Assembly (NCBI GenBank): GCA_003511885.1
Contig: DOIX01000293.1
Coordinates: 3,654 to 18,125 of the forward strand
Direction: 5' to 3'
Length of the DNA: 14,472 nucleotides
From: Cyanobacteria bacterium UBA11153
Lineage (GTDB): Bacteria > Cyanobacteriota > Cyanobacteriia > Cyanobacteriales > Coleofasciculaceae
Positions 1 to 8,936 of this stretch are shown here, one piece after another. The position numbers and the translations under genes are program-made. Within the stretch, counting starts at the first letter, position 1; each line of letters starts with the position of its first letter. Under the pieces are notes generated by a model that ran no database searches, was not told the origin of the DNA, and saw only the letters and a program-made list of their open reading frames with translations.

Positions 1-229
1 GGGAGAAGGTTTGATGACTTTTTCCCTAACTTAAAAATATCCGGTTTAAATGCGCAGCAGCTTAGTAAGGGATTGGAGGTGTCAAGAGTGCAAGTTTTTA
101 TTTTAGTCAGATTGAGGTGGTGGGAAACTTTGAGCGCGTTGCGCTAGTGACTTCAAGTTTGATTTAACCTTATCGGTATGAAATTGAATCAGATCCTATG
201 GCGGATAGCATCTCAGGAGAGTTGAAAAC
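1..229. other. Upstream region, no firm gene
   Basis: No gene can be supported here. Plus frame 1 is open from the window edge to a TAG at 145-147 (about 48 codons, reading ...FDDFFPNLKISGLNAQQ...), which could be the end of a gene cut by the window, but I do not recognise the product. A small inverted repeat (AGCGC, GTT loop, GCGCT) lies at 133-145 next to that stop and lacks a T-tract. The last part holds the ribosome binding site of the kinase-cyclase gene. Confidence 0.25.
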
Positions 230-3200
230 GTGTTTCGTCGCACCCACACATCGGTTATCTTGTATTTCGGGGCTTTCTTACTGACGATTTTCAGTAGCTT
301 GCTATATCATATCGCACCAACTTCAGCACAATCTCTATCGAATCGAGACTCGGGAGCGATCGCAGAAATCGTGACAGGATGGGAATATCGTTGGGGTGAC
401 TCTCCTCTAGATGCCTCTGGGATCCCAATATGGACTAAGGAAACAAATGCTCAGTCTCAATGGAAACCTTTTTCCTTTCCCCAGAAATTGGAAAAACCGT
501 CAGGGGAAAAGGCGAAAATTCTCTGGTTGCGCGTTGCCTTGCCTGCCAAAAAATTCCAGTCTCCCACTATCTATCTCGGAGGAGTCCCCTATATATTAGA
601 TGTTTATCTGGATCGTCGGCTTCTTTACAGTCAGTTGTCGATCAATGAAGCTGGTGAAGCTAATCTGATAGATTATCAATGGCCTATTGTCCGTCTCAAA
701 CAAAATTTCCATCAGAAAAACCTATTTTTTCGAGTTTATGTAGGTGATAATGCCGGGATTTATATCGGCTTATTTGACCGAATCGCCCTGGGAAATCAAA
801 CTGGTATAATTCAACGCTTTTTTCAACAAAGGTTGGATACATTATTAGGAATATTGTTTGTTTTTCTCGGATCGATATCTTCCATTTCTTATTTGGGAAA
901 AAAGAAAGAGAAATCTTATTTATATTTTGGATTTTTGGCTATTACTATTGGCTTGTATGCCATTGCACCTTCTGCTTTTGTTCGGTTATTTTTCAAAGAT
1001 TTTACCCTATTAAATTTTATTGAGTATACGTCATTTTATCTAGTTCCTGTAAGTTTCTGTCTATTTTTTGCAGAAATGTTTGGGACTGGATATCGGTCAA
1101 TTATCAGCCGTCTCTGGCAAATTCATCTCGCTTTTGCAGGTGGCGCTTTACTCTCTGTGGCGGCGGGAATTGTTTCTTGGAGTCAAACGGTAACTCCAGC
1201 TCAAATTTTACTATTAATATCTGCTTCAATTGTCCTCTTGAGTGCTGTCAAAATATCCTTGAAGGGAAACTCAGATGCCAAGTTGTTTACATCTGGATTT
1301 ATCATCCTCACTCTAGCTGGAATCAACGACGTTTTAATCTATCAAATGTCATGGGTGAATTGGTATCAAAAAATGTATCCCTGGGGAACCCTAATTTTTA
1401 TCCTGATTTTGGCATTTATTTTAGAACGCCGCTTTACAGAAGCCCAGAAACTATTGCAAGCTTATGCTCTAGAATTAGAAAGCAAAAATGCTACATTACA
1501 AAAACTGGATCAACTTAAAGATGAATTCTTAGCCAACACCTCTCATGAACTAAAAACTCCCCTCAATGGTATTATCGGGATTGCCGAATCTTTAATTGAC
1601 GGCGCTAGTGGTAAATTATCGAAACAAACAGTATTCAATCTGGCTCTGATTGTATCTAGTGGCAAAAGACTTCACCAACTTGTTAACGATATCCTAGATT
1701 TTTCTAAACTCAAGCACCAAAAGATTGAATTGAAACTCCAACCCGTAGGAATGCGAGAAATTACGGAAGTAGTCTTGGCACTATCTCGTCCCCTGATTAA
1801 ATCAAAATCTGTAGCATTAATTAATAAAATTGCACCGGATATACCACCAGTTTATGCTGATGAGAATCGAGTCCAGCAGATTTTGTATAACCTTGTGGGT
1901 AATGGGATTAAATTTACCGAACATGGTACAGTTGAAGTATCTGCATTGGTAGTCAATGATTGGGTAGAAATTACCGTGATAGATACAGGAATTGGCATTC
2001 CTTATCATAAATTAGATCGTATTTTTGAATCCTTTGAACAAGGAGATGGTTCAATTGCTAGAGAATATGGCGGTACGGGATTAGGTTTAGCGGTTACCAA
2101 ACAATTAGTTGAACTTCACGGCGGGCATATTCGGGTTGAATCTACTCTAGGAGTAGGCTCTCGATTTACTTTTTGTCTCCCTGTATCGGAGAGTCAATTA
2201 GAGAGAAAATCTGGAGCAGAAATTTCTCATCTGCAAGAGTCCCCCGATTTAATTCTCAATGGCGATAACATATTAATAAATCCAGCAATAGTGGGATCTT
2301 CAGATGGTGCATTTCAAATTTTAATTGTTGATGACGAACCCGTCAACCTTCAAGTAATAGTCAACCATCTTTCTTTACAAAATTATGCCATTACTCAAGC
2401 CTCAAATGGTATGGAAGCCCTAGAAATAATTGACAGCGGTTTCAAACCAGACTTGATTTTACTAGATGTAATGATGCCCAAAATGACAGGGTATGAACTA
2501 TGCAAAAAAATCCGGGAAAAATTTTTACAGAATGAATTACCAGTAGTGCTATTAACTGCCAAAAATCAGGTATCAGACTTGGTAGAAGGATTTGCAGCAG
2601 GTGCTAATGACTATTTAACTAAACCTGTATTAAAAAATGAATTACTAGCTCGAATTAAAACCCACCTTCGGTTAGCCAAAATTAATGCAGCTTACGAACG
2701 ATTTGTCCCGCAAGAATTCTTAAAATTTTTAGCTAGAGAAAGTATTATCGACGTGCAATTAGGAGATCAAGTACAACGAGAAATGACAATATTATTCTCT
2801 GATATTCGCTCCTTTACCAGTCTTTCTGAAAGGATGTCGCCCAAAGAAAACTTTGACTTTATTAATGCTTACTTGAGCAGAGTAAGCCCAGCAATTCGTC
2901 ATTATCGGGGCTTTATCGATAAATATATTGGCGATGCGGTAATGGCACTATTTCCGGAAACAGCAGATGATGCAGTGCAAGCAGCAATTACCATGCAAAA
3001 ACAAGTATTACTTTATAATCAAGAAAGACAAAACTTTGGTGAAGTACCAATTGCAATTGGCATTGGATTACATACAGGAAGTTTAATGTTGGGTACAGTA
3101 GGAGAATCTCAACGGATGGAAACCACAGTAATTGCTGATGCCGTAAATTTGGCATCTCGTTTGGAAGGCTTAACCAAGGTTTATGGTGTCGATATTTTAA

Positions 3201-3511
3201 TTAGTCAAGACACGCTATACCGTCTAGATAATCCAGAAAACTATAACTATCGATATCTAGATCGCGTTACAGTAAAGGGTAAGAGCCAACCTGTTGCTAT
3301 ATTTGAAGTCTACGACAGCAATCCCACCCATCTAATCGCACTCAAACAGCAAACTCACACAGAATTTGAAAGAGGAGTAGCACTTTATGTTGCGAAAAAA
3401 TTTGAAGATGCCCTGAGTTTTTTTGAACATGTTTGGCAAATAAACCCACAGGATAGAGTGGCAGAGTTATATCTCAAACGCTGTCAGGAAGCTGGGAATT
3501 ATTGCAGTTGA
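230..3511 (+). CDS. 7TM sensor histidine kinase-receiver-adenylate cyclase fusion
   Basis: This is a 1093-residue multidomain signalling protein likely to convert an extracytoplasmic cue into phosphotransfer and cAMP synthesis. A signal-like hydrophobic segment (about 8-34) precedes a periplasmic 7TMR-DISM-type sensing domain (about 45-190) and roughly seven membrane helices (about 202-398). A short coiled linker leads to a HisKA domain with phospho-acceptor His439 (TSHELKTPLNG). The ATPase domain has an N-box (N554, N558), DTGIGI (585-590) and GGTGLGL (614-620). A receiver follows with DDE 701-703, phospho-acceptor Asp746, Thr776 and Lys798. The class III cyclase domain (about 848-1000) keeps both metal aspartates (D858, D902), an adenine-type Lys898/Thr966 pair, and the N973/R977 pair, so it reads as catalytic adenylate cyclase. 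A TPR-like tail ends the protein. The GTG start is chosen because AGGAGA at 215-220 sits 9 nt upstream. The order resembles cyanobacterial CyaC, but with a 7TM input module; CyaC orthology is not claimed. Confidence 0.93.
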   Translation: MFRRTHTSVILYFGAFLLTIFSSLLYHIAPTSAQSLSNRDSGAIAEIVTGWEYRWGDSPLDASGIPIWTKETNAQSQWKPFSFPQKLEKPSGEKAKILWLRVALPAKKFQSPTIYLGGVPYILDVYLDRRLLYSQLSINEAGEANLIDYQWPIVRLKQNFHQKNLFFRVYVGDNAGIYIGLFDRIALGNQTGIIQRFFQQRLDTLLGILFVFLGSISSISYLGKKKEKSYLYFGFLAITIGLYAIAPSAFVRLFFKDFTLLNFIEYTSFYLVPVSFCLFFAEMFGTGYRSIISRLWQIHLAFAGGALLSVAAGIVSWSQTVTPAQILLLISASIVLLSAVKISLKGNSDAKLFTSGFIILTLAGINDVLIYQMSWVNWYQKMYPWGTLIFILILAFILERRFTEAQKLLQAYALELESKNATLQKLDQLKDEFLANTSHELKTPLNGIIGIAESLIDGASGKLSKQTVFNLALIVSSGKRLHQLVNDILDFSKLKHQKIELKLQPVGMREITEVVLALSRPLIKSKSVALINKIAPDIPPVYADENRVQQILYNLVGNGIKFTEHGTVEVSALVVNDWVEITVIDTGIGIPYHKLDRIFESFEQGDGSIAREYGGTGLGLAVTKQLVELHGGHIRVESTLGVGSRFTFCLPVSESQLERKSGAEISHLQESPDLILNGDNILINPAIVGSSDGAFQILIVDDEPVNLQVIVNHLSLQNYAITQASNGMEALEIIDSGFKPDLILLDVMMPKMTGYELCKKIREKFLQNELPVVLLTAKNQVSDLVEGFAAGANDYLTKPVLKNELLARIKTHLRLAKINAAYERFVPQEFLKFLARESIIDVQLGDQVQREMTILFSDIRSFTSLSERMSPKENFDFINAYLSRVSPAIRHYRGFIDKYIGDAVMALFPETADDAVQAAITMQKQVLLYNQERQNFGEVPIAIGIGLHTGSLMLGTVGESQRMETTVIADAVNLASRLEGLTKVYGVDILISQDTLYRLDNPENYNYRYLDRVTVKGKSQPVAIFEVYDSNPTHLIALKQQTHTEFERGVALYVAKKFEDALSFFEHVWQINPQDRVAELYLKRCQEAGNYCS

Positions 3512-3527
3512 TAGTTGATAGTTGATA
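3507..3527. repeat. Three tandem GTTGATA heptamers spanning a stop codon
   Basis: Three perfect back-to-back copies of GTTGATA run across the end of the kinase-cyclase gene; the TGA stop (3509-3511) lies inside the first copy. Short heptamer arrays of this kind are common in filamentous cyanobacteria. They fill most of the 39-nt gap between two convergent genes. No strong terminator hairpin is visible here. Confidence 0.7.
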
Positions 3528-3550
3528 ATATCCAAAAACCAAAAACCAAT

Positions 3551-6500
3551 TTACTTTCGATAAAGTTTAACACCATCACAGAGAGAGCGATACCTATCTT
3601 TCAAATCCAAATTCGTTCTCAAATAATCTCGCACCCAATCACAAGCATACTCGAGTAAATCAAGATTGAAAACCCTATCCAAATTCCAGATAATCGCCGT
3701 ATTATCCTCACTTAATGATACAAGGGTTTTACCATCTGGACTAAAAGCGACTCCAAAAATCCGATGGCTATGCCCCTGAAGAGTGGTAATTTCCACTCCA
3801 TTAATAGTCCAAAGTTTAACCGTATTATCTGCACTTGCGGAAGCAATAGTTTTGCCATCAGGAGAGAAAACAACTTTCCTCACTGCCCCCTTATGCCCAT
3901 TGAAGGTAAAACGCAAACTACCATCACGATTCCAGATTTTAATCGTATTATCTGCACTACCTGAAGCAATCAGCTTACCATCAGGGCTAAAGGCGACGCT
4001 AAAAACTTCACCATGATGCCCTTTGAGAGTTTTCGGGGGGGCACATTCCAACGAAAACTCTTGGTTAGGATGAAAATTTTTAGCCTCTAATCCTGATGCT
4101 TCAGACATCTCCATTAATTTACCAACAGGAGTACAATCAGGATTGATATTCCATAATTTGATAGTATTGTCGCCACTTCCCGATACCAGGGTATTACCAT
4201 CTGGACTAAAATCAACATCCCAAATTGTCCCATTATGTCCTTTGAGAGTGTCTATATTGGTATACTTTGGAGACTGAAATAGTGGCGAATTATCCTCAAC
4301 TTTCCATAACTTAATTGTACTATCCAGACTACCAGATGCCACCATCCTCCCATCAGGATGAAAAGCCACGCCATATACCATCGCATTATGTCCGCTGAGG
4401 GTATCAGTTAAAGTACCATCAATCTGCCATATTTTTACAGTATTATCCCAACTTCCAGAAGCAATAGTTTGGCTATCTCGACTAAAAGCCAATCCAAAAA
4501 CTGCACTAGTATGCCCTTGAAGTATCCTGCGCAAACTACCATCAGTATTCCATAAATTAATAGTATTCTCCCCACTTACTGAAGCAATAGTATTACCATC
4601 TGGACTAAAGACAATATTTCCCACTCCACTACCATGTATCTGAATGCGAGTCAGCAACAAATTATCCCTGTGTAAAAGTCTAATTGTATTATCATCAGCA
4701 GCTAAGGCAATAGTTTTGCCATCGGGACTAAAATCAAGTTTGTAAGCCAGAGCATTATAACCTTTGATAGTTTGCAATAATCTGCCATCTTCTTGCCAAA
4801 GATTGACAGTATTATCCCAACTATTAGAAGCAATTATTTCCCCATCAGGACTAAAATTAACGGCGAAAACAGAACCATTAAGCTCCTTAAGAGTAACAAT
4901 AGATCTACCATCTATCTGCCAAAGTTTGACAGTATTATCGTCAGAAGCAGAAGTAATTGTTTTACCATCGGGACTAAAATTTACTCTCCTCACTGCACCT
5001 TTGTGCCCCTTGAGAGTGGCTAACAATCTACCATCAATGTGCCAAATTTTGACAGTTTTATCCAAACTTCCAGAAGCAATTGTCTCACCATCAGGACTAA
5101 AAGCAACTGTTCTCACTGCACCCTCATGTCCCTTAAAAGTAGCGAGTAACTTACCATCAATGCCCCATAGTTTAACAGTTTTATCTCGACTAGCTGAGAC
5201 AATAAGTTTACCATCTGGGCTAAAATCAACATCCCAAACAGCACCTTTATGTCCATACAAAGTTATGGGAGTGGGAATCGTTACAGGAATTGCTGAATAT
5301 TTTTGTTTCTTTCCTTGATTTGCTTCTGGTAAGATTAAATCCTGAATTCCCTGCCAAATTTTCACTGTCTTATCATCGCTAGCGGAAGCAATGGCATTAC
5401 CATCAGGGCTAAAAGTGACACCGAGGACAGGACGATTATGACTATTTAGAGTTGTTAATAAAGTACCATCAATATTCCATAATTTAATCGTTTTATCTGC
5501 ACTAGCCGAAGCAATTATCTCACCATCAGGACTAAAGGTTACAGCATTAATCGTACTTTTATGCCCAGATAAACGATTGTATTCATCTGCCCCATAAACA
5601 GATTGCCGCAGAGCTGATTCTACCCGATCTGAAGTTTCTGGATCGCTCCAACCTAAACTTTGTAATTTTCGCTTGGCACTAATTGCCGCAATCAGTCCAT
5701 CTAATTTTTTGTCCAGGGCAAAAAGGGCTTCACTAGAAGTAGCTAGTGCCCTCACCTCGCTGATAGCTGCTTTTTGGTACTGATTGAAAGTAGTTATTCC
5801 TAAACCAGAGGCAATTACTAATGCTATTGACAGGGCAAAAATTAATAACTTTTGTCGTCTCGTATGTTGTTTTTGTTCGGCTAATCTTTTTTCTTCTTCT
5901 TTGAGTCTAGCTTCTACTTCTTTAATCCTTTCTGCTTCTAGTGCCTGTTGTACTTCCCGCCTATCTAATTCTTCACTTTTTGCCAAAAACTGATAATCCA
6001 AATCACTTAAACTTTTATCTCTTGCCCAAGTTTTCGCATCTTTCAGTGCTTGTCCCCGTAAAAGTCGCGATTCGTCAGTTTGTTTCCTGGCAATCCAAGC
6101 ATCAAAAGTTTGAGAATATGGACGAAGAGATCCTAATTGTTTGGTTACCCATTCCGAGTTAAATACTTCGGCATAAATTCGATTTTTGATTCTTAAATAT
6201 CCTTGTTGTTTTACCAGTAAACCAGAAAGTACCAATTCAGTTTGCTCTCTTGAGTCATCCGTCAGTACCTCAACTCCTGTGAGAATTTCCTGATAAATGC
6301 CCAGCAATCGACAAAACCGCCGATCATTTCTCAACAGGCGATCGCGAATTGTCCTTAAATGTTCGGGATCGTCTTGACTTTCCCACTTATGGACAATTCT
6401 GGATCTCACGACGCTTTCTACCCAAAAGGCTTCGCTCCCTGGAGGAATGGTTAAAATATCGGTGACGGGATCCTGACTTAAAGTTACTAGTAACTGACAG

Positions 6501-7240
6501 AGTTTTTGGCTCAGGAATGGTTGCCCTCCTGTCCAGGATAATATTTCTTGTAAAATTAATTGGGAGTCTCCTTCTTTAACCTTTAAGCCTTGCGCCAATA
6601 TCCTCGCTTCATCTATGGTAAATCCCTGGATTTCTATAGCTTTACCAATATTAAACGGAGTACGATTGCGATCGCGAATTAAATCTGATGGGGTGGCGAC
6701 TCCAAATATAGCAAAGGTTATCCGGTTATATTCTGGATTAATCGCTCTTTGGTTATAGCAAAACCGAATTAGGGCAAAAAAGTCATCAACTGGAAAATCT
6801 AGACTGAGAATACTATCAATTTCATCGATAAATATAAATATTTTTTCTCTAGGAAACTGTACCAATAAAATATCTGAAATAAACAAACTCAGCCTTTGGG
6901 GCAAGGAAATATCATCTTGTTCCTGCCACCAAGTTTTTAAGTTAATTTTTCCTAACAGTTTGAATCCCGATGCTAATTCCCCAATTATGCCCTTATACCA
7001 CTGGCTCGGCGTAATAGTTTCGCTGCCAATATTCGTCATATCAACAGTCGTACATTTAAACCCATCTTTTTCTAAGCTATTTTTACTTCTCACCATCAGG
7101 GAAGATTTTCCCATTTGCCGACAGGTTAAGATGTAGCAAAATTCACCTTGCTTTAACGCTTCATATAGTTCTCTATCTGCCTTTCTCTCTACATAGCTAT
7201 CAGCATCTTTAGCAAGACTTCCCCCAACTTGATATCTCAT
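3551..7240 (-). CDS. AAA-like NTPase with membrane segment and 14 WD40 repeats
   Basis: This 1229-residue protein starts with an AAA_35-type NTPase domain (about 1-370). The opening [20 protein letters not shown] is typical of that cyanobacterial family. A P-loop-like CRQMGKSS (40-47) and a Walker [10 protein letters not shown] (134-142) are present. A charged coiled-coil (about 421-462) leads to one hydrophobic membrane segment (about 464-486) and an [27 protein letters not shown] linker, abbreviated here as residues 498-520. From about 556 to 1184 I count 14 WD40 units (GH...FSPDG...ASGS.D.T.KLW), enough for two seven-bladed propellers. Units 6-8 are divergent, and spacers follow units 2 and 11. 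A conserved CDWVRDYL tail closes the protein. The ATG start fits the family N-terminus although no clear Shine-Dalgarno precedes it. The role is probably NTP-dependent scaffolding or signalling at the membrane; the partner is unknown. It converges on the kinase-cyclase gene and lies 94 nt downstream of mreD on the same strand. Confidence 0.9.
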   Translation of the reverse strand: MRYQVGGSLAKDADSYVERKADRELYEALKQGEFCYILTCRQMGKSSLMVRSKNSLEKDGFKCTTVDMTNIGSETITPSQWYKGIIGELASGFKLLGKINLKTWWQEQDDISLPQRLSLFISDILLVQFPREKIFIFIDEIDSILSLDFPVDDFFALIRFCYNQRAINPEYNRITFAIFGVATPSDLIRDRNRTPFNIGKAIEIQGFTIDEARILAQGLKVKEGDSQLILQEILSWTGGQPFLSQKLCQLLVTLSQDPVTDILTIPPGSEAFWVESVVRSRIVHKWESQDDPEHLRTIRDRLLRNDRRFCRLLGIYQEILTGVEVLTDDSREQTELVLSGLLVKQQGYLRIKNRIYAEVFNSEWVTKQLGSLRPYSQTFDAWIARKQTDESRLLRGQALKDAKTWARDKSLSDLDYQFLAKSEELDRREVQQALEAERIKEVEARLKEEEKRLAEQKQHTRRQKLLIFALSIALVIASGLGITTFNQYQKAAISEVRALATSSEALFALDKKLDGLIAAISAKRKLQSLGWSDPETSDRVESALRQSVYGADEYNRLSGHKSTINAVTFSPDGEIIASASADKTIKLWNIDGTLLTTLNSHNRPVLGVTFSPDGNAIASASDDKTVKIWQGIQDLILPEANQGKKQKYSAIPVTIPTPITLYGHKGAVWDVDFSPDGKLIVSASRDKTVKLWGIDGKLLATFKGHEGAVRTVAFSPDGETIASGSLDKTVKIWHIDGRLLATLKGHKGAVRRVNFSPDGKTITSASDDNTVKLWQIDGRSIVTLKELNGSVFAVNFSPDGEIIASNSWDNTVNLWQEDGRLLQTIKGYNALAYKLDFSPDGKTIALAADDNTIRLLHRDNLLLTRIQIHGSGVGNIVFSPDGNTIASVSGENTINLWNTDGSLRRILQGHTSAVFGLAFSRDSQTIASGSWDNTVKIWQIDGTLTDTLSGHNAMVYGVAFHPDGRMVASGSLDSTIKLWKVEDNSPLFQSPKYTNIDTLKGHNGTIWDVDFSPDGNTLVSGSGDNTIKLWNINPDCTPVGKLMEMSEASGLEAKNFHPNQEFSLECAPPKTLKGHHGEVFSVAFSPDGKLIASGSADNTIKIWNRDGSLRFTFNGHKGAVRKVVFSPDGKTIASASADNTVKLWTINGVEITTLQGHSHRIFGVAFSPDGKTLVSLSEDNTAIIWNLDRVFNLDLLEYACDWVRDYLRTNLDLKDRYRSLCDGVKLYRK

Positions 7241-7334
7241 CAGTTGTTTGTTTTTTGTTATTTGTTCTTTGTTTTGTGTCTAAGATTATTTTTTAGATTG
7301 TAACCAACAACCAATAACTAACTAACCAATAACT

Positions 7335-7889
7335 TCAGGATTGTTCAATAAACTTAAGTTTCTCCCACCAAAGGTTGAGAGGATAGTAAAGTACAGGTGC
7401 CCACAAACTACTGAGAATAGCAGAAGAAAGGGCAAGGCGCTGATGATCCAGCCAAATATCTGCCAGATTGCGATCGCCTAGCAAACTATACTGGATAGCT
7501 GTAACAGTTTCGCCCACTATCGCCATCGCAAAGACAATTAACGCTACGGAAATAAAATCTTCTTGAATAAATCGCTGCTTCTGGATTCTCGCCGTTAAAA
7601 TACCCACTAATGCCAGACCCAAGACATGAGTTGGTTCAGAAGCCGTCATCCCATCTTGAATCATTCCTAGTACTAGCCCAGCTATTGCCCCCTGAAAAGC
7701 GGATCTTTTCACACTCCAAGCGACAACCCAGATTAAAAACCAGTTAGGGGCAATTCCGATTAACTCCATACCGGGCAAACGTGATGGCAAAACCATCGCG
7801 CAAATCATCACCGAAGCCGCCATCACGATGCAATTTAGCAAATGACGACTCCACGGTGAAAGCTGAGAAAGGTTGACAAGATTTTTCAA
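7335..7889 (-). CDS. mreD: Rod shape-determining protein MreD (TTG start)
   Basis: This is the integral-membrane subunit of the elongasome that works with MreB and MreC in side-wall peptidoglycan synthesis. The product is hydrophobic, with about five membrane segments (for example ...NCIVMAASVMICAMVLP, APNWFLIWVVAW, GAIAGLVLGMIQDG), and it is the last gene after mreB and mreC on the same strand, which is the main support for the name. No ATG is available near the N-terminus. AGGAGA at 7901-7896 lies 6 nt before a TTG at 7889, giving 184 residues; a TTG at 7904 would give 189 residues but would put the ribosome binding site inside the gene. The start is therefore inferred. It is separated from mreC by a 119-nt repeat-rich spacer. 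Confidence 0.88.
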   Translation of the reverse strand: MKNLVNLSQLSPWSRHLLNCIVMAASVMICAMVLPSRLPGMELIGIAPNWFLIWVVAWSVKRSAFQGAIAGLVLGMIQDGMTASEPTHVLGLALVGILTARIQKQRFIQEDFISVALIVFAMAIVGETVTAIQYSLLGDRNLADIWLDHQRLALSSAILSSLWAPVLYYPLNLWWEKLKFIEQS

Positions 7890-7895
7890 GAGCAA

Positions 7896-7901
7896 TCTCC
7901 T
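7896..7901 (-). promoter_or_regulatory. Shine-Dalgarno AGGAGA that sets the mreD start
   Basis: AGGAGA on the minus strand lies 6 nt upstream of the TTG at 7889. It overlaps the longer reading frame that begins at the TTG at 7904, and so favours the shorter protein. Confidence 0.6.
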
Positions 7902-7910
7902 CAAATAATT

Positions 7911-8007
7911 TAGTTATTAGTTATTGATTTAGGTTATTGATTATTATCTATTGCTTATTTCCTACTCCCCACTCCCCTCTTCCGCATCCCCTGTCGCACT
8001 CCCCACC
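7911..8007. repeat. Heptamer-rich mreC-mreD spacer
   Basis: Two perfect TAGTTAT heptamers (7911-7924) are followed by decaying related units (TTATTGAT) and then a strand-biased pyrimidine tract with repeated ACTCCCC/ACTCCCC-like units (about 7961-8007). It lies between mreC and mreD. I see no open frame or clear terminator, so the two genes may still be cotranscribed. Confidence 0.5.
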
Positions 8008-8008
8008 A

Positions 8009-8779
8009 TCATTTTGACTCAGTAGGTTGCGGAGTAACTGGAGCTTTATTCGGATAAATTAGCACCCACTCCAAAGAATTAAACGGTGCTGTCAACTCAA
8101 TCGTAGCCTCTGGTGCAGGACTCTTACCCATATTGACAGACTCCACACGTCCTAACGGTAAACCTGGTGGAAAGCGATCGCTAACAGGCGAAGTTGAAAC
8201 CACATCACCCTTACGGACATTAGGTACTTTATCAAAAAACTGCACGATCGCACGATTAGAGGTTTTGCCTCGCATAAAACCCATACTGCGACTGCGACTA
8301 ATCGCTACCCCCACCTGAGAAGTAGCATCGCTAATCAGCAACACCAGACTGCTATTAGGTGTCACGCTGACAACTCTACCCACCAACCCACCTGGTGCCA
8401 TCACAATATAATCTTTTTTAATACCATCTTTACTTCCTCTACCCAAAGTAACTTGTTGCCACCAATGATCCGCACTGCGCCCTACAACTGGTGCAAAAAT
8501 CCCTTCCTGTTTCTGGGTTTTGGCATATCCCAACAACTCTTTGAGTTTTTCGTTTTGGCTATCCAACTCAGCCAACCTATCTTCCAACTCTTTGATTCGG
8601 GCATTGGCAAGTGACTCTACTTGGGTAGGGCTAGATTGAAAAGGGCGAGTCACCAACTGGTAAGCCTCTAAGATTGCTGCCCCTTGAGTCTGCCGGAGAT
8701 ACCAGGCAGCACCAATGGTTAGCCCTCCTAGCACAATGGCTACTCCATGTTTGTCCCACCAGCGGCGCATTATATACAT
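8009..8779 (-). CDS. mreC: Rod shape-determining protein MreC
   Basis: MreC is the periplasmic scaffold that links cytoplasmic MreB to the wall-synthesis enzymes. The 256-residue product has a short cytoplasmic N-terminus (MYIMRRWWDKHG), one membrane anchor (about 12-28), a coiled-coil (about 52-90, rich in Leu/Glu/Lys), and then the MreC beta-domain (about 93-243). That domain contains the family-like segments APVVGRS, GLVGRVV, SLVLLISDATSQVGV and GLPLGRV. The tail is Pro/Thr/Gln rich. The first ATG (8779) is chosen because related cyanobacterial proteins begin with a similar M-Y-x-x-RRWW; a second in-frame ATG lies at 8770. No good Shine-Dalgarno is visible. It is downstream of mreB on the same strand with a 157-nt gap that holds repeats and a possible hairpin. 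Confidence 0.95.
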   Translation of the reverse strand: MYIMRRWWDKHGVAIVLGGLTIGAAWYLRQTQGAAILEAYQLVTRPFQSSPTQVESLANARIKELEDRLAELDSQNEKLKELLGYAKTQKQEGIFAPVVGRSADHWWQQVTLGRGSKDGIKKDYIVMAPGGLVGRVVSVTPNSSLVLLISDATSQVGVAISRSRSMGFMRGKTSNRAIVQFFDKVPNVRKGDVVSTSPVSDRFPPGLPLGRVESVNMGKSPAPEATIELTAPFNSLEWVLIYPNKAPVTPQPTESK

Positions 8780-8847
8780 AGTTTGTTTTTATACCAGTCT
8801 TTGGCTAACGTTTTAATTTTAATCGTGCAAGTTCAGTAAACCATGAA

Positions 8848-8917
8848 GAAGTATGAAGTGTGAAGTATGAAAGAGTTTGATCTAAGTAGGACTTTTCCTT
8901 TAACCTTCACCCTTCAT
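8848..8917. repeat. Heptamer array and inverted repeat in the mreB-mreC gap
   Basis: Three GAAGTAT-type heptamers stand in tandem at 8848-8868 (GAAGTAT, GAAGTGT, GAAGTAT). The 13-mer ATGAAGTGTGAAG at 8853-8865 is matched by CTTCACCCTTCAT at 8905-8917, an inverted copy with one mismatch and a 39-nt loop. In the mre transcript this could fold between mreB and mreC. There is no T-tract typical of a terminator. Confidence 0.5.
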
Positions 8918-8936
8918 CATCAATCCTTTAGGAATA

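Noticed and set aside
159..182. TTGATT and TATGAA as a promoter for the kinase-cyclase gene
   Set aside because: The spacing is only 12 nt, too short for a normal sigma-70 promoter.
4764..5318. 184-residue plus-strand frame inside the WD40 gene
   Set aside because: It is an antisense shadow produced by the repeated WD40 codons; the repeat pattern simply mirrors FSPDG/LPSG.
7266..7300. Possible terminator after mreD (TCTAA ... TTAGA)
   Set aside because: The stem is only about 5 A/T-rich pairs with a long loop, too weak to call.
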